Part shown: positions 55,832 to 64,000 of the stretch, in pieces | How positions within the stretch are numbered: position 1 is the first letter of the stretch | Layout of the letters: each line of letters opens with the position of its first letter | Assembly: GCA_036852015.1 (NCBI GenBank) | Contig: JAANDG010000491.1 | Location: forward strand, 1-64,000 | DNA length: 64,000 nucleotides | Reading direction: 5' to 3' | Source: Pelodera strongyloides | Lineage: Eukaryota > Nematoda > Chromadorea > Rhabditida > Rhabditidae | Notes under the pieces: model-generated | What the model was told of the DNA's origin: nothing | The model's input: only the letters and a program-made list of their open reading frames with translations | Database searches by the model: none | Translations under genes and position numbers: made by a program

Positions 55832-58800
55832 CACACACACAACACACACACACCCTTCAAACATCTGCCCTCATTCACCAAACTGACTACCCCAACCTAC
55901 CAAAACCAAAGTACCAATCCCCTCTTACCTGTAGTGAATCCGGTCCTTGTCCAATACCCCCATCCGGCAGTGTATTCTTCCTATGTGGAGGTGGGGGTGG
56001 CAGAGCCCCTCCATCATAGCCCAGCTCCGCTCGAAGCACAGTCTCTGGTGCAGTTTCTCTTCTCATCTGAGGCACTGGGGGAGCCAGTGGCGACTTTTGT
56101 GGATGCTCATTCAGAGGGGACGTGAACGGGTCGTTCGAGATTTCATTCTACAAAAGGGACGTGAATCAGATTTCAGAATTACCAACGAATAGTAACAGCG
56201 CGACAATAAACAATAAACACTGACTGAAACGCAAATCGGAATTATCATTGGATGTTATACACGTAGCGTTAGTTTATAGTGAAGCAATTGGCTTCCTTGT
56301 TACGGTTAGCCTGTGTTATTGTTAGTGTTAGTTGTCTAGAAATACTACACGGTGAGAATGCTTATGCCCTGTCCATGTTTGCGAATCGCACTTGCGAAAA
56401 TGACAAATGCCTGTCCATGTTCAGGCCATTTTACATGAATGTCAAATGCCTACCGTAACCCATGCGAATGACGCGTTTGACATGGTCCCGCCACGAAAGT
56501 GTATCAGATCCGTACTAGATGCGTACTATTTGAAATAGATCAGTACTATTTTGAAATAGATCCATACTAGATGCAAAGTCGCTGCGGGACCTTGTCAATG
56601 ACATTGACTCGAACATGGACAGGCATTTGTCATTTTCACAAGTGCGATTCGCAAACATGGGCAGGGCATTAAGACTCCAAAATCGGCTGAAAAGTAGGGA
56701 ACAGAACTATTTCATGTACAATTTCAGTACAATTTCATGTACAATGTAAAAGTAGGGAACATATGATTATTTCGACTGAAATATAAAATACAATAGATGT
56801 AAACAATTAGTAAAACTGGCAATGCTTCCGACTAAAAGCACTGCTTGAAACGTACCGCGCTCTCAAACTTGCGCTCTTGCGCACAAAGAAGTTATCTGAA
56901 AGTCTGAAACGCACAAAAATGAATATCTAATATTATCAGTGGTAGGGTTACCTGAATTGACAAGTCGCCAATAACCGGCTTCTGGGAGGTCTGGGCAACT
57001 TCTCCCGCCTGAGGTGGGTACTTACTGGCAACCACAAGTGCTGAAGACGGCAATGGTGGAGCCGAGGGACGGGGCTGAAACCAGATTATGAGTGAAAGTG
57101 TGGAAAAGGCAACTTCGCTGCAGACCTCTCTTTAACTTTACAACATAATCTCTGTGTAAGGGGATAGAATACGCGAGATATGTTTCTTTTACATATGCAC
57201 AGATTTGTAATAGCCTATGGAGAAGGTCTGAGCCAGGCGTATGTATTTAAGCACTCACGATCAGTTAAAGGATAGCTAAACAGAAATAAGTGTTAGCAAG
57301 CAAACCAGCTTTTATGAACCCGCCAGCAACTCTCACGGCAGACGACAGTCTAGTGTTAATAGACGTGGCCGTGGCAATTGTTTCAAAATGGTGAAAATAT
57401 GCAAACACTATGAAAAACATACCGAATGCAGCGGCACATTCTCATTCGACAAATGTTGCTTTCCCTGGGTACGTGGAACGGAGAATAGTGGAGTCACCTA
57501 AATAGAGTAAGTATTTAATGTAATACTAAAAACCATAGAACACACCTATAATCACATAATATAATTGTATTGTAAAAGAGGAGAGCGTGGCAAGCGTCTG
57601 CGCTGAGTCATTAGTTCTAGCTTTGAGGAAGACAACTGAGTTACCGTAGGGATATTCCCAGCTGACAGTAACCATATTGTTTATTAAAAATACCTGTCGA
57701 GGGAGGGTGGCCGGAGCTTGGAAGATATCGATTGGTGCAAACGTGGCCAGTGATCTGAAACATTTCCGTCGTACCGTACTCTTACTTCTAACTTCTAGTC
57801 TTCTGTCTGCTCGCTATCTCCTCTATAACTCGTCCACACTCTTTCTCAATCACAATCTCTCATTTGCTTCCTTTATTGTTTATCTCCCCCTCTTCTGACT
57901 TCTCTATATCCCTCTTCTCTCTCTCCCTCTCTCTCTAACCTATTCTGTGGCGGTGCTTCGGGCGTTATGATTCCCCGATCTTCTTCAACCGTCGGTGTCT
58001 GTTGGTTCGGATACTGTCGAGTCGTCGGCGGGACCAAGAAAGGATTCGTGCACTTCTTGGCACTCAATTCCATCCACAGAGCATCATGATCCTGAAAATG
58101 TATGATTTTATTGAACAAATAGGAAAATATGTTCAAAAATGTACGGCCATACTGAGATATTCCGCATAAGAAGGCGGGAGATAAACTCCAACGACATCTC
58201 ATGCCCACTGGCGAACGCGTTGAGCATTACACAACCGACGGGCAGAGCTAAGACCCTGAGATCTAAGGACCACACAAAAGAGAGAAGAGCTTCGTAATCA
58301 TAGATGTGGCCGAGAAATAAAGCAAAGTCCTGCTACCCCCTCACCTCATAGTCATGCTCCAGCTCGTCGTCGTCCAGTAGAGGTCTATTCCCGGCCTCCT
58401 CATCTGTCACCGCTCCCTCCGTCGTCTGTGACTTGTCAATGTCGTCATCGTCGTCCAGCTGTAACAAACAATTAGGCAATTATCTAAATACCTGTCGGCT
58501 CACGCCGCCTGAGGCGACTTACATGGAAATATGATTGGTTTACTTATATACAAAGTTTAAAACGTATCATAAGAAATTCACATAATAGAAAACAATTGCA
58601 TATGCGTACTCGATATCGAGCTGCAAAGCTCTTTCTATACCCGAACACGAAAATTTGCATTTCCGTAACGCACATCGGTATGCAAATTAGGCTACAGTTA
58701 CTCTTTTATATTATTTTATATAGCCACTTCCGTTTCATTGCACGTATCTTTTTATGCTTCCCGCAATTAGAAAAAGACGGAATCTCTCTGCTCTATGTAT

Positions 58801-61800
58801 GAGACACGATACCTGTTTTACTACACTTTGTTTGTTAATGTTTCAAGAAGCATATGTATATAAACAATTTCGAGTGCTCTTCAGTTTATGCGCAGCTTAT
58901 CCCACGGCTACTCCCATTTGCCCCTCCCACCCAACAAGGCATAAAACTACGAATTATTTTATTTATTTATTAAACAACATCAGATAATATGATGAATCGA
59001 AATCCTCTGATTATTTATGGTTTTAACCCTACCATAATACCTACACAACTAGATATGACCCCAACCTAGACCCTAACCAGCGAGCCAGCCCAGAAACAAA
59101 CTCCCACCCTCTGATCATCCGTATTACTGTCCTCCTCCTCCTCTTCAGTCCTGGCTCTGCTATCCGAACTCGCGTCATCGCCCACTCCGTCAATGTGCTC
59201 ATAACTGAATCGACGGCAACAAGCCACCCGCACCTCGTCCATATCGGAAGATTCGTCCTGAAAACAAAAGTTTAAGTCTCACGTGTAAATATGCATAAAT
59301 AAATGTATAAATAAAATTCGTATTTACTTGAGCTAGCGCGTGTGAATATGTACAAATAAATGTATAAATCAAATCACTAGTTAAAACAATTAAACACGAC
59401 AATAAGTGGTATTTGCGTTCACATTACTTGATCTTGATGTCCTATTCGAACTAACGAGATGTAAAACTAGAGCGGGTGGAACTCATTACTACAGTATCGG
59501 TGCTACAGAAAGCTACCATAGGGTGAGATAGTAGGAATTTTATTAAGGTAATGTACCGTAGGTTACGGCAATAAGGAAAGAAAAATAAATCGAAAACTTA
59601 CATGCACCATCACTGGACCAGGTCCATCAATCTGGGCGTCATTGTCGACCAAGGGATCCTCATCATCTTCTGTAACAAATACAAGTAAAATAAATAATAA
59701 GAGTATAACAATGATCATTTTTTACTTATTTTTATGTGATGCAGCATACTGTATTATAGGCTGGTTACCAATTACCCTTCAGTATAATCGGAAGCCTATT
59801 TACATACGCCTACAATCTGGACGGCATCAAACATCAAACCAATACTGCAGACTCCATCTTGCACAAAGAGTCATGTTTCAAATTTACCATAAATAGGACA
59901 AATTGAAAAATTGAGTTAATTCCGATTAACTTTCAATTACGAAGTTGAACATAATGGGACCTCTACCTAGACAGTTGGGTGTGAAGTCTTATTTCTTATT
60001 ACCCAAATGCAACAGTAATAATTGTGTTTGTAGACTGATATAGCAGTTCCACACACCTCCAAGAATCATATGCCTATCTTCTCTCAATCAATAAACGATC
60101 TTATTAAAGAGTTATCTACCCAAAGAGAGCTAACATATTTAAAAACTAAAGTCCTAATATACCAAACCCAGCCCCACCTGCCCAGTTCTTATTCCTAATT
60201 ACTAACATGTAATACACTGCATACACCGCCACCAAAGCACGAACACTGTTCACAATACACAATTTATGTCATGCCTGAAGAGCAAGCAAAGAAGCAAATC
60301 AAAAAGGAAAAGTATTAAAGTATTAAAAACTGTAGCTGGCATTTACAGTTGACAAAAGGCTGACAAGTTATATTCAAACAAAGAGGGGTTGGTCAACAAA
60401 ATATAATAGCTGGGCCGCATACAGTATATCACACTACCAAGGACAAGGTTCTAGAAGTAGAAGAGAAAACTATTGTGATAATAGTAGGAGGGGGTCAAGA
60501 AGGGGCTCTCGTAAACAAAAAATGCTCAGTTCAGATCGTTTGAGAACAAATCCCCATGAAACCGCAATTTGAAACGTATGTGCAAGAACTCCATTCTCAT
60601 GCGTTACATGCAAATGAGGCTGATTTTTTATATTATAAATAGGAATTTCGTTGTCCAATATACGTTTCAAAAACCGGCAGTCACGTCGATTTACTAATAC
60701 AGCGTCGATTTACTAATACTAATAATACTAATATAGCGTGCCAAGGAAGTACTATACTATTAAAAGAAGACTAGTATATACACTCATATGTTCTATATGC
60801 ACCTTGTTAAAAATACTGAACGCATAGTATCAAAAGTAATAAAACTTAATTCATAAAGTCAGAAAATCCTATGTGGGCTGCATCGGGAATTATTTGGGCA
60901 GATAAAAGGCAGCACGATTTTGTCTATCGCAAATGTTACAGGCGAAAAGCATCTAGATATAGGACAGGACAATTTCATATAGTTATAGTTATAACTAGGC
61001 AAACTGCAATTAGCCCGCTAAACAAGCGCAATCAAAGAGTAAATAAACCTAAACCTTATACCAAAGCAAAAAAAAATGATCACAGTTTTAAAACTATCAT
61101 AGGAAAGCAATTATCACAAAAACAGAAATGAGAGAAGGACAAAATTGCAATAGATGTACAATTACAATACAATATACAAATGACAAAACCAATATCACAA
61201 GCCAAATAAAGCACTCAAAGATAAGTGGGAAATGAAAAACAAAGAAACGCAAAAACATGCTGTACAATGCCCATCCCAATTATACAGTCACAGACAGCAG
61301 TGAAGGATAATTACACTAAAAAAACTATAAGAAAACCAGGCAAAAAGGGATGCAAATCACAGGTCACTACGATAAATAATACCACATGACCAGACTACGG
61401 TAGGATAGGGTGGTGGTGCCGTACTATACTACAAAAGCGACTAAAACCTTTGGACCAACGACGTGGTCCTGGGCAGGACCGGAGGCCTCGGCTCCTCTGG
61501 GGCATTTCGAGGATGAGCATTCTGACTCAGAGGTCTTGAGCGGTAATCGTCCTCTTCTTGCTGTGATTGCGGCCGTGATGGAGGGCGAGAAGGTAGCGGC
61601 TCCATCGCCAACGGTGACGGCCGGGGCCGCGCAACATTCGCTTGGCTATTAGTCGGGGCAGCACTCGGGAGTTTTATATGAATCTTGGGAAGGCGGAACT
61701 GGGTCTCATGCTTTCTAGATTCCGGACCGGGAGCGGGTACTGTAATTTCAGAATGTCTCGAGGAAGAGCGCGAGCCGGGAGTAGGTGAGTGCTGATTGGT

Positions 61801-63753
61801 AGCTTGGTGGGAGTGAGTGGGCGGGGACTGGGTAGTTCTGGCGGGAGGATTAAGGCTAGACCAGCCCATACTCTCATGATGATTACCTTTGTCGGACGGG
61901 AGATCGAAAGGAGCCGCACCGAACGGGTCCGTCATGTCCACTGAACTATCGTCCAGGAATTCCGAGGGAGGCGAGCCGCCATCATCTACAACCAAAACAA
62001 AGCGTTCAAATACTGTGTAGGTCTGTGGTCTGGCAGATGGATCAAACGTCGGGTTGAGCTTCCTAACATCCTAACGACAGACGATGATAAATTATGAGTA
62101 AAGTGTAAAAATAGTAAAAACTAACCAGCATGTGCCGGTTTCCTCGGTAGTTCGTCGAAAAACTGTCCAAAACACTTGTCGTCCATCATCGATTTGCCGT
62201 TATCGCCAAACGGGGCCGCTGTGAAAGGATTCCACGTCTAAAATTTATTTATTCACTAATTTGTTAAATAAATGAGATAAATAACTTCTAAAAGAACACT
62301 GTGTTCTGATTGTTCGTCCCCCTACCAATTTTTGTTCTTGGATGTTAACCAATAATAGTTAATTATTAATATATTCATATTCCACAAAACCAACCGGGTC
62401 AACAGTGACATTGCTTTGCGAGTTCGTCTGCGCAGTTGTAACCTTGCTGTACGGTCTGAAAAGGAAAAGTTCTAAACTGGATTGAGTTAAATTTCAAAAA
62501 AGGTTAATGTTTCAAATGAGAGTGAAATCAGACTGCATACACTGTTCAACACTACTACATGGATCATACGGACATGAACTATTGGCACAGCTCAGATCGA
62601 CAGTTTAACCCCATTTACACGCGCACAATACACCAATACAACTACAAATAATAACAATAATATTAATAATAATAATAATATTATTAATAATAATAATAAT
62701 AAACAATTCACCTGAATGCACTCTTGATAGCGGAACAATCACTCGCGTGTCTTCGATGTGATTGAACGGTAGCATCCGACGACTGTACAATGGTAACCGA
62801 CTCCGTAACTTTAGAGTCTGCTGAAAGGAAAAGAAATTTAAAAAAAAGTTGTCCCACATCATCATTCAAATCCAAAAGCGGAGATTCTTATCTATTGAGC
62901 CTCTGTCGCAACAGAGTAATAACAAAACAAAACAAATAGCTAAGAAATTAGTTATGCTGAACAAATAGTAAGTTGTGCTACCAAAGAAGTATTGCACGTG
63001 GTTTGCGAAGCGTATAATGGACACCATAGATGGGTGCATTCCCATGTATTATATGCTAATATGGCACTCAATAGGCCCCAGTTTGTATATTACACAAGAA
63101 CAAAGCTATGCTAAGTCTCCGCTTCATTTACCACATGCAGCACCACAATAATGAAGAAAAAAAATCGATAACCGTACCAATTTGCGTAAAGTGACTAGTC
63201 GTCGGTTGGGTCAACGGGCATGACAAAGGAGCTTGGTCTGGTACATTTGCTACATTTTGCGAGGAGTCAAACCCTGAAAATAGTTTGCAGTCTTAATTTA
63301 CTTACTTGATTTACATACTTAATTTACTTACTTAATACTTAATTTACTTACATAATACTCAACTTATTTACTTAATTTACATACTTGAACAACATCATTA
63401 ATTACAAATATAAAAAAGCTAAACCTCAAACAACTAATTTTAAGTCTTAATAACAAACAAAAAGTAGGCGACGTTTTCGGCATATCTCAAATGTGCCCTG
63501 ACAACACTATGTTTCAGGTAACTCATATAATAAGCACGGCAACGATACACACTAATCCGGATTGGAGGCATAACGCAAGTTGCGAAGAACTAAGAACAGC
63601 CTGGCACAACAAGTAAATAAACATATTGAAGGGAATTCAACGTCCTATGCGGAATTCCTATATTTTTATTTTTAGAAAAAAAATAGAACACCAACCAGTT
63701 TCAAAGTCCGGCTCGCTCACACTCGCATTCTGAACAAGAGCAGCAGGAAAACT
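53910..63753 (-). CDS. AAK1/BMP2K/SEL-5-like kinase, C-terminal region
   Basis: Nineteen exons in phase encode 691 residues: 63753-63696, 63273-63178, 62820-62712, 62455-62395, 62237-62126, 61985-61887, 59669-59602, 59257-59108, 58458-58345, 58091-57940, 57754-57694, 57497-57423, 57074-56952, 56147-55929, 55443-55324, 55041-54845, 54553-54488, 54363-54248, 53986-53910. Both ends are missing; the kinase domain would lie right of 63753. Short endocytic motifs recur: NPFTAAPF, DPFGAAPF (also found near the BMP2K C-terminus), a further NPF and two DPF. An acidic block (EDDEDP, RTEEEEEDSNTDD, LDDDDDID) and proline-rich segments follow, with a basic end (KKKAKEVLKR, KHKSKKKTKS). The numb-associated kinase family phosphorylates the AP2 mu subunit in clathrin endocytosis. 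The assignment rests on the motifs and disordered character without the catalytic domain. Alternative splicing at 61887 is likely. Confidence 0.6.
54409..54435 (+). repeat. (CT)n microsatellite
   Basis: A pure CT run in the intron between kinase exons 54488 and 54363. Confidence 0.9.
54576..54740 (+). repeat. 33-bp minisatellite, five copies
   Basis: Five consecutive 33-bp units (AAAAACTTCACTGGGCATCA and onward to CAGTCAGAACTTTAT) start at 54576, 54609, 54642, 54675 and 54708. The length is a multiple of three and one plus-strand frame is open through all copies with an 11-residue repeat (KTSLGISQNFI-like). It lies in a kinase-gene intron on the opposite strand. Confidence 0.9.
55168..55305. 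repeat. MITE family D, copy 2
   Basis: It shares AGCTAAAGAGTGCG, AAAAGAGATTC and GGCTCCCTGTGTATTGGTGA with the copy at 5988-6132. The right end is GAATACGGCCTCAC. Confidence 0.75.
55475..55655. repeat. MITE family A, copy 8
   Basis: TTAAAGCGAAATACCGACCG to CGCTCGGTATTTCGCTTTAA in a kinase-gene intron. Confidence 0.88.
55769..55852 (+). repeat. (CA)n microsatellite
   Basis: About 40 CA units with two short interruptions, in a kinase-gene intron. Confidence 0.92.
56364..56670. repeat. Foldback element K
   Basis: ATGCCCTGTCCATGTTTGCG at the left and CGCAAACATGGGCAGGGCAT at the right are near-complements, with inner CGCACTTGCGAAAATGACAA pairing to TTGTCATTTTCACAAGTGCG. The loop has short direct repeats of GATCCGTACTAGATGCGTAC. 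It is in a kinase-gene intron. Confidence 0.88.
59670..61440. other. Kinase-gene intron, mostly featureless
   Basis: The only structure seen is a decayed family A-like segment near 60565-60680 (TTTGAAACGTATG at the left, TACGTTTCAAAAACCGG at the right). Confidence 0.4.
61441..61886 (-). CDS. Alternative long C-terminal exon extension of the kinase gene
   Basis: If the donor at 61887 is not used, the frame of the exon 61985-61887 stays open for another 147 residues to a TAG at 61441-61443. The extension is rich in Pro, Ser, Gln and Arg (SRPPSRPQSQQEEDDYRSRP) and ends PRTTSLVQRF. Its GC content is higher than the flanking intron, which supports real coding. Using the donor instead leads into the acidic block starting at 59669. 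The locus therefore likely makes a short and a long isoform. Confidence 0.55.
62647..62701 (+). repeat. AAT-rich microsatellite
   Basis: Short interrupted (AAT)n and (ATT)n in the intron beside kinase exon 62712-62820. Confidence 0.8.
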
Positions 63754-63914
63754 CTGCAATTCAACACCAAAAGTAATCGATAAATTAAAATATTAAACAA
63801 AAAACTTGAAAAACAGTAAATAGTCTGGTTACATTAGTCTTCGAAAGATTTTACAAGCGGACGCATGGAAGTCGGGTTTACTCTGAGGCAAACTAAGCTT
63901 CTCGGGGAATTTTC

Positions 63915-64000
63915 TTAAAGCAGTATTGTACCCACGCTGGGAAATTTTCATATGATACGCACATCCTACGCAAATTTGGTGCCGGAAGCTTGCCGGACGG
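63915..64000. repeat. Foldback family B2, copy 3 (cut by window edge)
   Basis: CTTAAAGCAGTATTGTACCC followed by ATTTTCATATGATACGCA and GGTGCCGGAAGCTTGCCGGA match the B2 family; the right arm is outside the window. Confidence 0.7.

Noticed and set aside
55613..56125. 170-codon plus-strand frame with poly-His/Thr
   Set aside because: It spans a MITE end and the CA microsatellite, and overlaps a well-supported minus-strand exon (55929-56147).

Overview
The window looks like nuclear DNA of a nematode (moderate confidence). Genes have many short exons with GTAAGT-like donors and T-rich TTTCAG/TTTAG acceptors. The bestrophin start resembles nematode bestrophins. Four genes carry an acceptor-like AG directly at, or within a few bases of, their start codon, as expected for spliced-leader trans-splicing. 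All exon models were assembled by hand from splice signals, phase and protein similarity; no alignment or RNA data were available.

Layout: an unidentified coiled-coil locus (+, 2636-3661); BET1 SNARE (-, 8174-9280); IMP4 (+, 11581-15785); a RASSF1/5-like protein with C1, RA and SARAH domains (-, 16749-26082); a five-LIM PINCH protein (+, 29122-32218); a possible small tail-anchored protein (+, 35914-36223); a bestrophin chloride channel with a tRNA-Ala in an intron (+, 39388-46442); a secreted PAN/apple-like protein (+, 48038-51683); and the C-terminal part of an AAK1/BMP2K/SEL-5-like kinase whose catalytic domain lies beyond the right edge (-, 53910-63753). These are ordinary single-copy housekeeping, signalling and adhesion genes; nothing suggests an operon or a functional cluster. 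IMP4 and RASSF converge, as do the PAN gene and the kinase gene.

Much of the space between exons is small non-coding mobile elements, mostly foldback MITEs. At least a dozen families are visible, several in multiple copies, and many sit in introns. Two families share the terminal bases TTAAAGCGAAAT and abut at one site. One foldback sits in the loop of another. A 519-bp block is tandemly duplicated, and one copy then received a 387-bp tRNA-containing SINE-like insertion with an 11-bp target duplication. Long microsatellites include A61 plus (AAT)n, (CT)n, (CA)n, and a G26 run inside IMP4 coding sequence.

The most useful points for follow-up are the G26 tract in IMP4, an 11-nt microexon needed to keep the bestrophin frame, an alternative long C-terminus in the kinase gene, a potential N-myristoylated start in the RASSF protein, a MITE providing the RASSF stop codon, and the layered history of the duplicated SINE/MITE block. 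I found no CRISPR, phage, viral or toxin locus.
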